A stretch of 47,215 nt of DNA from Clostridiales bacterium (GCA_022785125.1 JALFRA010000025.1:1-47215); one strand, 5' to 3'; positions 1 through 8,353 are shown, counted from the first letter of the stretch. Numbers and translations are program-made. The notes: a model not told the origin generated them from the letters alone.

Positions 1-15
1 AAAGCCCTCGGCAGA

Positions 16-232
16 GTTTTGCCGCCCGCAGGCGGCAAAACAGAGTCAGAATCTGTTTTTTCCAAGGACATGAGCCTTGGAAAAAACACTTCTCAGCCCG
101 CAAGCGTGCGCGCTTTGCGCGTGCGACGCAGCGGGCTGCATCCCTTCTCAAAAATGCTTGCATTTTTGAGAAGCGTGTCGAGCTTTCTCGACACGCTGAA
201 GCGGAGCGCAGTCAAACGACTGCGCTCCGCTT
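16..232. repeat. Train of consecutive perfect hairpins (left edge)
   Basis: A non-coding stretch made almost wholly of back-to-back inverted repeats. Arms are 16-26/31-41 (11 bp), 56-67/75-86 (12 bp, TTTTTTCCAAGG), 94-101/131-138 enclosing a GC-rich inner hairpin at 104-129, 144-156/161-173 (13 bp, loop CTTG), 174-182/187-195 (9 bp, loop CTTT) and 199-213/218-232 (15 bp, loop AAAC). It lies just past the stop of the minus-strand GNAT gene and may continue beyond the left edge. The last hairpin could act as a terminator, but one terminator does not need six hairpins. It is not alignable by eye with elements A and B. Its nature (mobile repeat or structured RNA) is unknown. Confidence 0.75.
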
Positions 233-243
233 GTTTTATTTCA

Positions 244-651
244 TTACAGCTCTTTGACATAGAAATAGTGGCCGTAGCTTCCGGTCCCCTGCTCCACCGC
301 GCCGAAGCGGCGGTAGCCCATCTTTTCATAGAAGTCAGGGGCCTGAAAACCGAAGGTATTCAGCTCCAGCCGTTTCGCGCCCTGCCGGGCGGCGTTCTCC
401 TCCAGCTGTTCCAGAATACAGGCACCCAGACCTGCTCCCCGGTGCTCCTCAGACACCCACAGTACATCCAGCATGGCCAGCTCTCCCATTCGGAATGCGT
501 CGCAGCCGCCGATGATCTGTCCGTCCTGATTGGTGACCACCAGGGACAGATCCGCCGTATCCGGCACAAATGTTCGGTTGTAGGCCCGCAGTCCGGCGTG
601 GATGGCCTCGCCAGTCCCCTCGTCCCCGGGACGGATCACAAACGGTTCCAT
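244..651 (-). CDS. GNAT family N-acetyltransferase
   Basis: Predicted acetyl-CoA-dependent N-acetyltransferase of 135 residues; the substrate cannot be told. The acetyl-CoA pyrophosphate loop is visible as VSEEHRGAGLGACILEQLE in the middle of the protein, and the C-terminal NTFGFQAPDFYEKMGYRRFG is the usual GNAT end (an aromatic residue plus E/K-x-GF-like segment). It is the last gene of uppP-ftsK-GNAT. The ftsK stop overlaps its possible upstream starts (GTG 660, ATG 657). I prefer the ATG at 651 because a GGAG inside the ftsK stop region is then about 8 nt away. The fold assignment is firm and the function is open. Confidence 0.85.
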   Translation of the reverse strand: MEPFVIRPGDEGTGEAIHAGLRAYNRTFVPDTADLSLVVTNQDGQIIGGCDAFRMGELAMLDVLWVSEEHRGAGLGACILEQLEENAARQGAKRLELNTFGFQAPDFYEKMGYRRFGAVEQGTGSYGHYFYVKEL

Positions 652-656
652 TCTCA

Positions 657-3344
657 TCACTCCATATCAAAGGGGGGCATATCCCGGCTCTGGGGAATGG
701 CGTCCCCCTCGAACTCCAGCTCGTCGGGCACCGGCTCCGGTGCGCCGCCAGCCATATTCTGCTTGAACTGCATCTCCTGCCACTGTTCCTTGGTGATGAG
801 CACCTGGCGGGGCTTGGAGCCCTCAAAGGGTCCAACGACGCCCTTCTCCTCCATCTGGTCCACCAGACGGGCGGCCCGGGAGTAGCCCAGCTTGAGCCGC
901 CGCTGGAGCATGGACACAGAAGCCATGCCGGTCTCCACCACCACTTCGATGGCGGCGGGCAGCAGCTCGTCGTAGTCGTCTCCCACATCCTCGGGTGCGG
1001 AGCCGCCCACGCCCTTGGAGCCCTTCTCCTTCTCGGCGGCGTGCTTTTCGATGTCGTGCATGATCTCCTGATCGTACTCGGCCCCGCCGCTGTTCTGCTT
1101 GATGAAGCCCACCACGGCGGCCACCTCCTCATCGGAAATGAGGCAGCCCTGGACACGCTGGGGCTTGCCGGAACCCAGGGGGAAGTACAGCATATCGCCC
1201 CGGCCCACCAGCTTTTCCGCGCCGGTGGTGTCCAGAATGATGCGGGATTCCAGGGAGGAGGCCACGGCGAAGGCGATACGGCTGGGGATGTTGGCCTTCA
1301 TCAGACCGGTGATTACGTCGGCGGAGGGACGCTGGGTGGCGATAATCAGGTGCATACCAGCGGCACGGCCCATCTGGGCCACCCGGCAGATGGATTCCTC
1401 CACCTCCTTGGCGGCCACCAGCATCAGGTCGGCCAGCTCGTCGATGACCACCACGATCTGGGGCATCTTCTCCATGTCGTCGGTCTTGGAGGCATGGGCG
1501 TTGTAGGAGGCCAGATCCCGGACGCCGATCTCGGAAAAAGCTCGGTACCGCTTCATCATCTCCACCACCGCCCACTGGAGGGCGCCTGCCGCCTTCTTGG
1601 GGTCGGTGACCACCGGGATGAGCAGATGGGGGATGCCGTTGTAGATGCCCAGCTCCACCATCTTGGGATCCACCATGATGAGGCGGACCTCCTCAGGCGT
1701 GGCCTTATACAGCAGAGAGATGATGAGGGAGTTGGTACACACCGACTTACCGGAGCCGGTGGTACCGGCAATCAGCAGGTGGGGCAGCTTGGCAATATTG
1801 CCCACAATATTGTTGCCGCCAATGTCCTTGCCCACGGCGAAGGACACCTTGGAGGGGTTGTCCCTGAATTCCCGGGAGTCGATGACGTCATGGATGTACA
1901 CCGGGGACACCAGGCGGTTGGGCACCTCAATACCCACCATGGAAATCTTGTTGGGGATGGGCGCGATCCGCACGCCGGTAGCGCCCAGGGCCAGAGCGAT
2001 ATCGTCGGCCAGATTGGTCAGCTTGTTGAGCCGCACGCCCTGGTCCAGCTCCAGTTCATATCGGGTCACCGAGGGGCCCCGTGTCACATTGGAGATGTTG
2101 GCGTCGATGCCGAAGGAGCGGATGGTATCGGACAGCCGGGCCTGATTGGCCCGCAGTTCTCCCGCCACATCGGAGCTGGATACCCCCTCCCCTTCCGTCA
2201 GCAGAGAAACGGGGGGATACTGGTAAGCCATAGGCTCCTCCTCCAGGCTGCGGGCGATGTCCTGGGCCACCTCGGCGGCAGCCTGGGCAGCCTCCTCCTT
2301 CTGGCGGGCCTTGGCAGAGGTGGGAGGCACGGCAGGTTCCCGCACGATCTCGGGCACAGGCATCGGCTGAGGCACAGGCTGAGGCTCCGGAGCGGGTTCG
2401 GGCTCTGGCTGGACCACAGGCTGGGACTGGACGACCTCATGCCGGATCTCCGCCGGGGCGGCAAAGGGCAGGGCCTCCTCCTCCGGTACCTCTGTCTCCT
2501 CGGTCTGGGACTGGGTGGTGCCGGTCAGCACCTGGTCGGGGGTGGGCACCGAAGGCTTGCGGTTAAAGAAGCGCTCCTTCTTCTCGATGGGCTTGGGCTC
2601 CCGGCGCTTACCCACCAGAGGTCCGTCATCCACCGGGATATCGATCTGAGGCTGCTGCTTGCGGCCTTCCCGGACAGGTTCCGGCTCCGTCTCTGCCTTC
2701 TTGCGGCGAGGCCGGGGCTCGGGGATCTCCTCCTCCTCGTACTCCGGACGGCTGCGGAGCCTGTCCACCACATCGGTGGGAGAAATATGGAAGCACACCA
2801 TGACCAGGATCACAGTCAGCAGTACAAAGATGATGCCGGCTCCGATCTTACTGAATACAGCGGTAAGACCCAGGGCGGCCACACCGCTGATCACACCGCC
2901 GCTGGCCAGGGCCTCGCCCTGCTTCCAGAGCAGTTCAGGCAGCTTCATATCCCAGGCATAGGCGCCCTTGGCCAGAAGCAGGTGGAAGAACCCGCCGGCC
3001 AACACCGGCAGCAACAGGGCACACCACACCCGCAGCCGCACCGGGCGGCCCCGGTGGAAGGCAAGGATTCCGCTGGCCACCAACAGCATGGGAGGTAGCA
3101 GCAGATAGCCGTAGCCGATCAGGCCCTTCACCAATCCACAGAAAAAGTCGATGAAGATGGCCTGGATGTGGAAGTAGCCCAGCGCGGCAAAGATGGCCAG
3201 CAGCAGGCACACCACAGCCCCCACCTCCCGCCGGACCGGGCGGGGGGCGGGCTTTTTCCGGCTGGTTGTGGTGCGGGAAGAGGAGGACCGGCTGGAAGAG
3301 GCGGTCCGCTTCCCTCCGGCACTTTTCTTCTTTGCGGTGGCCAT
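657..3344 (-). CDS. ftsK: FtsK/SpoIIIE family DNA translocase
   Basis: Membrane-anchored hexameric ATPase that pumps chromosomal DNA through the division or sporulation septum (family knowledge). It has 895 residues: a basic Ser/Arg-rich N-terminus, about four hydrophobic segments in the first 200 residues, a long acidic Pro/Glu-rich linker (about 215-380), then the motor domain with Walker A GTTGSGKS (Lys533) and Walker B-like IVVVIDELADLM. The C-terminal gamma winged helix (DELLPAAIEVVVETGMASVS onward) reads KOPS-type polar sequences. The ATG at 3344 (MATAKKKS) is preferred over an upstream in-frame start at 3401 because AAAGGA lies about 12 nt upstream and the extra 19 residues look non-native. 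It follows uppP by 57 nt. The sequence does not separate FtsK from SpoIIIE. Confidence 0.96.
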   Translation of the reverse strand: MATAKKKSAGGKRTASSSRSSSSRTTTSRKKPAPRPVRREVGAVVCLLLAIFAALGYFHIQAIFIDFFCGLVKGLIGYGYLLLPPMLLVASGILAFHRGRPVRLRVWCALLLPVLAGGFFHLLLAKGAYAWDMKLPELLWKQGEALASGGVISGVAALGLTAVFSKIGAGIIFVLLTVILVMVCFHISPTDVVDRLRSRPEYEEEEIPEPRPRRKKAETEPEPVREGRKQQPQIDIPVDDGPLVGKRREPKPIEKKERFFNRKPSVPTPDQVLTGTTQSQTEETEVPEEEALPFAAPAEIRHEVVQSQPVVQPEPEPAPEPQPVPQPMPVPEIVREPAVPPTSAKARQKEEAAQAAAEVAQDIARSLEEEPMAYQYPPVSLLTEGEGVSSSDVAGELRANQARLSDTIRSFGIDANISNVTRGPSVTRYELELDQGVRLNKLTNLADDIALALGATGVRIAPIPNKISMVGIEVPNRLVSPVYIHDVIDSREFRDNPSKVSFAVGKDIGGNNIVGNIAKLPHLLIAGTTGSGKSVCTNSLIISLLYKATPEEVRLIMVDPKMVELGIYNGIPHLLIPVVTDPKKAAGALQWAVVEMMKRYRAFSEIGVRDLASYNAHASKTDDMEKMPQIVVVIDELADLMLVAAKEVEESICRVAQMGRAAGMHLIIATQRPSADVITGLMKANIPSRIAFAVASSLESRIILDTTGAEKLVGRGDMLYFPLGSGKPQRVQGCLISDEEVAAVVGFIKQNSGGAEYDQEIMHDIEKHAAEKEKGSKGVGGSAPEDVGDDYDELLPAAIEVVVETGMASVSMLQRRLKLGYSRAARLVDQMEEKGVVGPFEGSKPRQVLITKEQWQEMQFKQNMAGGAPEPVPDELEFEGDAIPQSRDMPPFDME

Positions 3345-3401
3345 GGTATCATCAAGTCCTTTCAGGGTCGGGTTTCCCGCCCACAGGCGGGCGGTGCTCA
3401 A

Positions 3402-4247
3402 TTACATCATTACGGTTTTTACAATACCGGCGATCAGGCTGCCGAGGCCAACCGCCCAGCAATAATAGGCGAACTTACCGAACTTGCCCTTGTCGGACAG
3501 GCTCTTGACCAGTCGGATGGCAAAGTAGCCCACCACGGCGGCCACAGCCACGCCCACCAGATACATGGGCAGCTCAGTCATGTTAAAGCCGCTGCTCACC
3601 GCGTCCTTCAGTTCCAGGATGTTGGCGCCCACGATGGCGGGCAGGGACATGAGGAAGGAAAAGCGGACGGCAAAGGAGCGGTCGAAGCCCCGCATCATGC
3701 CCACGGAGATGGTGGTACCGGAGCGGGACAGGCCGGGGATCACCGCCAGCGCCTGGCCGCAGCCTACGATCAGGGCGTCCACCACGGTGGCATTTTTGGC
3801 GGTCTTGCGGCCATGAGCCAGCCGGTCGGAGAAGAACAGGATGCAGCCGGTGACCAGCAGCGCGATGGATACCATAATAGAGCTGGCAAACAGGGCGTTC
3901 ACCGCGTCCTGAAGCAGTACCATGACAAACAGGGGCAGGGTGGCAATGATGATGAGCATCACCATCCGCCGGGCCGGAGGCGGCGGAGTGCCGGTATCCT
4001 TCCCCGCCAGGGCGGCGATACCCAGGAAGAACTCCCGGATCATCTCCACCACATCCCGCCAATAGACGATCAGCACCGAGATCAGGGTGCCGAAGTGGAG
4101 CATCACCGTAAACATCATGTACTTTTCTTCCACGTTCTCCATACCGAAGAACTGCTGGAACAGGGCCAGGTGGCCGGAGCTGGAGATGGGCAGAAACTCC
4201 GCCACACCCTGAATGATCCCCATGAGGATGGCCATCAAATAGCTCAA
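3402..4247 (-). CDS. uppP: Undecaprenyl-diphosphatase (bacitracin resistance type)
   Basis: Integral membrane phosphatase that recycles undecaprenyl pyrophosphate to the monophosphate carrier used in peptidoglycan synthesis; it raises bacitracin tolerance when abundant (family knowledge). Family signatures seen are GIIQGVAEFLPISSSGHLAL near the N-terminus and VIPGLSRSGTTIS in the second half, with about eight hydrophobic segments. An ATG at 4262 is in frame, but the GGAGGAAG that looks like the ribosome binding site overlaps that codon. A TTG at 4247 (MSYLMAILMG...) sits 8 nt after GGAGG and fits better, giving about 281 residues. It is first in an operon with ftsK. No clear promoter was recognised in the 250 nt upstream. 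Confidence 0.94.
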   Translation of the reverse strand: MSYLMAILMGIIQGVAEFLPISSSGHLALFQQFFGMENVEEKYMMFTVMLHFGTLISVLIVYWRDVVEMIREFFLGIAALAGKDTGTPPPPARRMVMLIIIATLPLFVMVLLQDAVNALFASSIMVSIALLVTGCILFFSDRLAHGRKTAKNATVVDALIVGCGQALAVIPGLSRSGTTISVGMMRGFDRSFAVRFSFLMSLPAIVGANILELKDAVSSGFNMTELPMYLVGVAVAAVVGYFAIRLVKSLSDKGKFGKFAYYCWAVGLGSLIAGIVKTVMM

Positions 4248-4455
4248 AACGACTTCCTCCATTCACGATTTTTGGGGAACGAAACCTGTTTGAAAGCAAG
4301 GTCATCCCCGATACAGCACCCCTACACAATTCAAGCTGCGTCAGGGCGGTTAGTTTTTATCATATCATATCCGGCGGGATTTTTCCATCCTTTTTCCTGA
4401 CCCTTAAAAAATCTCTGCTCATAACAAGCCGCCTGCAAACCATTCATTTGATGCA

Positions 4456-4491
4456 AAAAGAGAGTCCGGCGGATCACCCGGACTCTCTTTT
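4456..4491 (-). terminator. Rho-independent terminator after the M18 aminopeptidase
   Basis: The inverted repeat AAAAGAGAGTCCGG ... CCGGACTCTCTTTT has a GC-rich core and a T-run on the minus strand, directly downstream of the aminopeptidase stop at 4510. From here to the uppP start (about 210 nt) I see no gene. Confidence 0.8.
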
Positions 4492-4509
4492 GCTGAAGTC
4501 AGATCAAAA

Positions 4510-5919
4510 TCACTGAGCCTCGTAGACCGCCTTCATGCCCTTGTAGGTCATATAGCAGTCCAGCTTGGACACGGTCTCGAAGGGGGCGTGCATGGACAGA
4601 ACAGGCACGCCGGCGTCGATGGTATCGATGTCACGCTCAGCCATATAGCAGGCCACGGTGCCGCCGCCGCCGGCGTCCACCTTGCCCAGCTCGGCCATCT
4701 GCCACACCACACCGTTCTGGTCCAGCACACGGCGGACATAGGCCACCAGCTCGGCGGAGGCATCGGAGGCCCCCGCCTTGCCACGGGCGCCGGTGTACTT
4801 GCACAGGCCCATGCCGTAGTTGACCCGGGCGCTGTTGCGCTTCTCGTACACGTCGGCAAAGTTGGGGTCGAAGGCGGCGGTCACGTCGGCAGACAGGCAG
4901 AAGGACTTCTCATAGCAGGCCTTCAAAGTCACCCGCTGAGCGTCGCACAGATCGCTCATGAAGGTATCGAAGGCGGCGGACTGCATACCGGACACGCCCT
5001 CGGAGCCAATCTCCTCTTTGTCTGCCAGCATGCACACGGCAGTGCGGGCGGGGGTGCCCAGGGTGAACAGAGCGGCCAGGGCGGCAAAGCCGCACACCCG
5101 GTCGTCATGGCCGTAGGCGCCGATGAGGGAGCGGTCAAAGCCGATGTCCATAGCCCTGAAAGCGGGCACGGCGGACAGCTCCGCGGAGATGAAGTCCTCC
5201 TCCGTAATGCCGTACTTCTGGTTGAGCAGGTCCATAATGGCCAGCTTCACCCGATCAGCGCCCTCGTCGCCGGCAAAGGGACGGCTGCCAATGAGCAGGT
5301 TCAGGCTCTCGCCGGGGATGGCCTCGCCCAGCGGCTTCTTGGACTGCTCCACACCCAGGTGGGGCAGCAGGTCGTCAATGGTGAAGCGGGGCTCGCCCTC
5401 AGAGGAGCCGATGGACACCTTCACAGCGGAGCCGTCCTTCAGGGCGATGACGCCGTGGAGTTCCAGAGGAATGGTGACCCACTGATACTTGCGAATGCCT
5501 CCGTAGTAGTGGGTCTTGAAGAAGGCCAGCTCAGCGTCCTCATAGAGGGGGTTGGGCTTCAGGTCCAGACGTGGGGAGTCGATGTGAGCGGCGCCGATGT
5601 TGACGCCCTCGCTGAGGGGCTTGCTGCCGATAACGGCCAGCATCACCGCCTTGCCCCGGTTCACCCGGTACAGCTTGTCGCCGGGATTAAGGGCCATGCC
5701 GCGGACAAAGGGCTTGAAGCCGTGATACTCGGCCAGGCGGACGGTCTCGTCCACGCACTCCCGCTCGGTCTTGCCGGCGTCCAGAAACTTCTTGTAATCC
5801 TCACAATATGCGTTCAGATCCGCCTCCTCCGCGGGATTCAGGCGGTCATAGCCGTTCTTGGGCTGATAGAGCAGGGCTTCCCGCCGCAGCTCACCGGGGG
5901 TTTTCTGTTTCTCTTCCAT
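4510..5919 (-). CDS. M18 family aminopeptidase
   Basis: Predicted zinc-dependent cytosolic exopeptidase that removes N-terminal (often acidic or neutral) residues from peptides. Its 469 residues match the M18 family. Metal and active-site signatures are visible: GAAHIDSPRLDLKP (His-x-Asp), LADKEEIGSEGVSG (catalytic/metal Glu pair) and VLSMHAPFETVSK near the C-terminus (metal His). The start has AAAGGAGG about 8 nt upstream. It is separated from coaE upstream by repeat element A, which ends about 15 nt before this gene's start, so the element supplies its immediate upstream DNA. A good terminator follows. Confidence 0.94.
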   Translation of the reverse strand: MEEKQKTPGELRREALLYQPKNGYDRLNPAEEADLNAYCEDYKKFLDAGKTERECVDETVRLAEYHGFKPFVRGMALNPGDKLYRVNRGKAVMLAVIGSKPLSEGVNIGAAHIDSPRLDLKPNPLYEDAELAFFKTHYYGGIRKYQWVTIPLELHGVIALKDGSAVKVSIGSSEGEPRFTIDDLLPHLGVEQSKKPLGEAIPGESLNLLIGSRPFAGDEGADRVKLAIMDLLNQKYGITEEDFISAELSAVPAFRAMDIGFDRSLIGAYGHDDRVCGFAALAALFTLGTPARTAVCMLADKEEIGSEGVSGMQSAAFDTFMSDLCDAQRVTLKACYEKSFCLSADVTAAFDPNFADVYEKRNSARVNYGMGLCKYTGARGKAGASDASAELVAYVRRVLDQNGVVWQMAELGKVDAGGGGTVACYMAERDIDTIDAGVPVLSMHAPFETVSKLDCYMTYKGMKAVYEAQ

Positions 5920-5934
5920 GTGAGAGTCCTCCTT

Positions 5935-6205
5935 TATGATAATATCTGCTGAATAAACCGAAAATCGGTTTATTCACGCGGCGGTAGCCGCGCAATTCCA
6001 CAAAAACGGCTCAAAGGAGCCGCTTTTATGGAATTCAGCCATTGTTACAATGGGTATTTCCACTGGCGCGTTGAAACGCGCCAGTGGAAGGTGCAAGGCT
6101 TTTTGGACGAAATCGTCCCAAAACCTTGCACTTGAACAAAGCCATTTGACCTTGAAAGCCTTGGTTTTCAAGGCTTGTGGCTTTGTTCAGTACACATTAT
6201 GATAA
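5935..6205 (+). repeat. Multi-hairpin repeat element, copy A
   Basis: About 270 bp with imperfect terminal inverted repeats (TATGATAATATCTGCTGAA at the left; the right end read on the minus strand is TATCATAATGTGTACTGAA). Between them are successive hairpins: an 11-bp AT-rich stem at 5951-5975; a GC stem near 5977-5993; a long stem at 5994-6035; an invariant linker with mini-hairpin CATTGTTACAATG; a 14-bp stem with TGAA loop at 6059-6090; a long GTGCAAGG stem at about 6090-6132; and a two-part TGAACAAAGCC stem to about 6189. It is homologous to copy B at 40280-40550 in reverse orientation, with paired base changes. There is no ORF inside. Confidence 0.88.
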
Positions 6206-6208
6206 ACG

Positions 6209-6802
6209 TTATGGGATCAGCGTCTGAAACAGAGCCAGTGCCTTTTGGGCGAATTCCTCCGCCGTGCCCTGATTCTCCAGAATGTGGGTACAGTGGGTAC
6301 GGAAAAAGCCGTCCCTCTGCTGGGCGTCCACCCGCTTGCGGGCGTAGTCCTCCGAAATGCCCTCCCGGGCCATGATGCGGCGGATACGGACCTCCCTGGG
6401 GGCCAGAATGCCCACCACCGCATCGCAGGTCTCCCCTACGCCGCTTTCGATGAGGGCGATGGCGTCGATGGCTGCCGCCGGTCGCCCCTCGGCCTCTGCC
6501 TGAGCGGCCTGCCGATCGATCTCTTCGATGATAAATCGATGGGTAATGGCATTCAGTTCGGACAAAGCCGTGGGATCGGCGAAGACCACACTGCCCAGCG
6601 CCTTCCGGTCCACCTGTCCCGTCTTATCCAGGATGGAAGAACCGAAACGGGCTGTCAGGGCTTCCCGCATGGGTTCGCTGTGGGCCAGCAGGTCATGGTA
6701 AACCTGATCGGCGTCAATGATATGGGCCCCCAGGCCGATCAATACGTTGAGGGCGGTGGTCTTGCCCGCCCCGGTGGGGCCGGTGATGCCGATGCGTTTC
6801 AT
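6209..6802 (-). CDS. coaE: Dephospho-CoA kinase
   Basis: Last step of coenzyme A synthesis: ATP-dependent phosphorylation of the ribose 3'-OH of dephospho-CoA in the cytosol. Its 197 residues match the family size of about 200. The P-loop GPTGAGKT is at residues 8-15, followed by the DADQVYHDLL motif that binds the acceptor, and the lid/CoA region contains an R-x-x-x-R-rich helix (REVRIRRIMAREGIS). The ribosome binding site GGAGGCGAAGG precedes ATG 6802. It lies 68 nt downstream of the Sua5-type gene in the same orientation. The stop is only a few bases from repeat element A, which may serve as its 3' end. Confidence 0.95.
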   Translation of the reverse strand: MKRIGITGPTGAGKTTALNVLIGLGAHIIDADQVYHDLLAHSEPMREALTARFGSSILDKTGQVDRKALGSVVFADPTALSELNAITHRFIIEEIDRQAAQAEAEGRPAAAIDAIALIESGVGETCDAVVGILAPREVRIRRIMAREGISEDYARKRVDAQQRDGFFRTHCTHILENQGTAEEFAQKALALFQTLIP

Positions 6803-6870
6803 GTCCTTCGCCTCCAGCAGTTAGTATACCACACTGCGGCCGCCGTGTGTGAGCGATTTGTAAATTGTCT

Positions 6871-7908
6871 TCAGGCCGACGGCGGCGGCCCATCCTCCAC
6901 CCGGATAATGTGGAATCCGGCCGCCTTGTTGAGCCGGTTGGCCACCGCCAGACCGATGCCGGTGGCATCGGGGCACTGAGCCCAGATATGAGTGACGCTG
7001 GTACCGTCAAACCACCGCAGGGCGTCAAACACCCGCCGGGCCTGCTCGGGCACGTCGGTGCTGGGGCCCAGCTGCTCCAGGGGGTGGTCCTCAAACAGGT
7101 GGGTATACTCATCAAAGCAGATCACCCCGTCGCCGGGGTCCATATGGGTCTGGATGTACCGGGCCGCCGTCTCGGGCGCACCCTGGACCACGGTGACCGG
7201 GGCCTTGGGGGCGTAGTGGCGATACTTCATACCGGGAGCCTTGGGCTGCTCCCCGGCACCCATGAGCCGGGTCACCGCCGGGTCCACCGTCACCTCACCC
7301 AGCACGCTTTCCAGCTGTTCCAGGGTAATGCCGCCGGGCCGCAGCAGCCGGGGCGGCTGTTCCGTCAGATCGATGATGGTGGACTCCACCCCCACGGAGC
7401 AGGGACCGCCATCCACAATGCCGTCGATCTTGCCGTCCATATCCTCCAGCATATCCGCCATATTGGTGGGGCTGGGCCGGCCGGAGGTATTGCCCGACGG
7501 GGCAGCCACCGGCACATCCGCGGCGGCGATGATGGCCCGGCACACCGAATGGGCCGGGCAGCGCATCCCCACCGTGTCCAGTCCGGCGGTGACGGCGGCG
7601 GGCACAATGGACTTGTGCTTTAAAATCATGGTCAGGGGTCCCGGCCAGAATTTGTCGGCAAGGGCGTAGGCACTCTCCGGAATGTCCTCACAGTACCGCT
7701 CCAGCCAGTCGGCGGAGGGGATGTGGAGGATCAGGGGGTTATCCTGGGGGCGGCCCTTGGCCTCAAAGATGCGGCCCACCGCCTCGCTGTTCAGCCCGTT
7801 GGCTCCCAGGCCGTACACCGTCTCGGTGGGGATGCCCAGCAGGCCGCCCCGGCGGAGGATGTCCGCCGCCTCCCCGATCTGCTTATCATTCAAACGCAGG
7901 GTATGCAT
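6871..7908 (-). CDS. tsaC: L-threonylcarbamoyladenylate synthase (Sua5/YwlC type)
   Basis: Makes threonylcarbamoyl-AMP from threonine, bicarbonate and ATP, the first step of t6A37 tRNA modification. At 345 residues it is the two-domain Sua5 form: an N-terminal YrdC domain with GGLLGIPTETVYGLGAN and the KGRPQDNPLILHI motif (the K-R-P substrate-binding signature), then a C-terminal Sua5 domain from about residue 210 (PGMKYRHYAPKAPV marks the linker). The start is preceded by GAGG. It sits between the 37-residue membrane peptide and coaE, in a run of minus-strand translation and cofactor genes that starts at the ABC-F gene. Confidence 0.95.
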   Translation of the reverse strand: MHTLRLNDKQIGEAADILRRGGLLGIPTETVYGLGANGLNSEAVGRIFEAKGRPQDNPLILHIPSADWLERYCEDIPESAYALADKFWPGPLTMILKHKSIVPAAVTAGLDTVGMRCPAHSVCRAIIAAADVPVAAPSGNTSGRPSPTNMADMLEDMDGKIDGIVDGGPCSVGVESTIIDLTEQPPRLLRPGGITLEQLESVLGEVTVDPAVTRLMGAGEQPKAPGMKYRHYAPKAPVTVVQGAPETAARYIQTHMDPGDGVICFDEYTHLFEDHPLEQLGPSTDVPEQARRVFDALRWFDGTSVTHIWAQCPDATGIGLAVANRLNKAAGFHIIRVEDGPPPSA

Positions 7909-7925
7909 CCTTCCTCACCGCTTTC

Positions 7926-8039
7926 TCAAAACCGATGACGACGGCGGCGACGGCGGTCCCTCTGTACCACCGTCAGGATACCTGCCGCCATCAGGGCGGC
8001 GCCGGACAGGATGTGCAGGATACCAATGGCCTTTTTCAT
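7926..8039 (-). CDS. Small predicted membrane peptide with Arg-rich tail (37 aa)
   Basis: A 37-codon ORF with a textbook ribosome binding site (AAAGGAGA, 7 nt before ATG). It starts MKKAIGILHILSGAALMAAG, has one hydrophobic segment (about residues 4-25), and ends in a run of basic residues (QRDRRRRRRHRF). This would place it as a single-span protein with a positively charged, presumably cytoplasmic C-terminus. It fits tightly between the 85-aa protein (16 nt upstream) and the Sua5 gene (17 nt downstream), so it is likely translated in the same operon. No family was recognised. The ribosome binding site and spacing support it; conservation is untested. Confidence 0.65.
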   Translation of the reverse strand: MKKAIGILHILSGAALMAAGILTVVQRDRRRRRRHRF

Positions 8040-8055
8040 ACCCAAGTCTCCTTTG

Positions 8056-8313
8056 TTATTCGTAGATGCCCACCGGCGTGCCCGCCAGTTCGATGGTGGT
8101 ATCGGGAGCGAACTTGGCCTTTTGCAGATAGCCCTTCACGGTGAGGATACCGTATTTTGGATTCACCTTCTCGTCCTCCAGCTCCAGCTCCAGATAGTTG
8201 GCTCCAGAGCCGGTGAGCCAGCCGTCGTCCTCCAGCAGGCCCGCCAGATCGTCCCGTACCAGATCCAGGGTCAGCCCCTCGGGCAGAGTATTAAAATGAA
8301 TGATCAGTTCCAT
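8056..8313 (-). CDS. Hypothetical 85-aa protein
   Basis: Acidic, soluble-looking 85-residue protein (MELIIHFNTLPEGLTLDLVR...) with no signal peptide or membrane segment. An AAAGGAGC ribosome binding site lies 8 nt from ATG. It follows prfA by 40 nt and precedes the 37-aa membrane peptide. Alternating hydrophobic and charged residues suggest a small alpha/beta fold, but I recognise no motif and assign no function. Confidence 0.75.
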   Translation of the reverse strand: MELIIHFNTLPEGLTLDLVRDDLAGLLEDDGWLTGSGANYLELELEDEKVNPKYGILTVKGYLQKAKFAPDTTIELAGTPVGIYE

Positions 8314-8353
8314 GGTTAATGCTCCTTTTCTAGGATTCCGGGATACCTCCCGT

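Noticed and set aside
570-3098. 842-codon open frame opposite ftsK
   Set aside because: A mirror of a GC-rich real gene: His/Gly-rich, no known domain, no ribosome binding site. The same applies to long antisense frames opposite prfA, the ABC-F gene, murF, ddl, the M18 peptidase and ygiQ.
5935-6205. Riboswitch or simple terminator as the explanation of element A
   Set aside because: A is oriented opposite to both flanking genes while B is parallel to its neighbours, and seven hairpins with terminal inverted repeats exceed a terminator.
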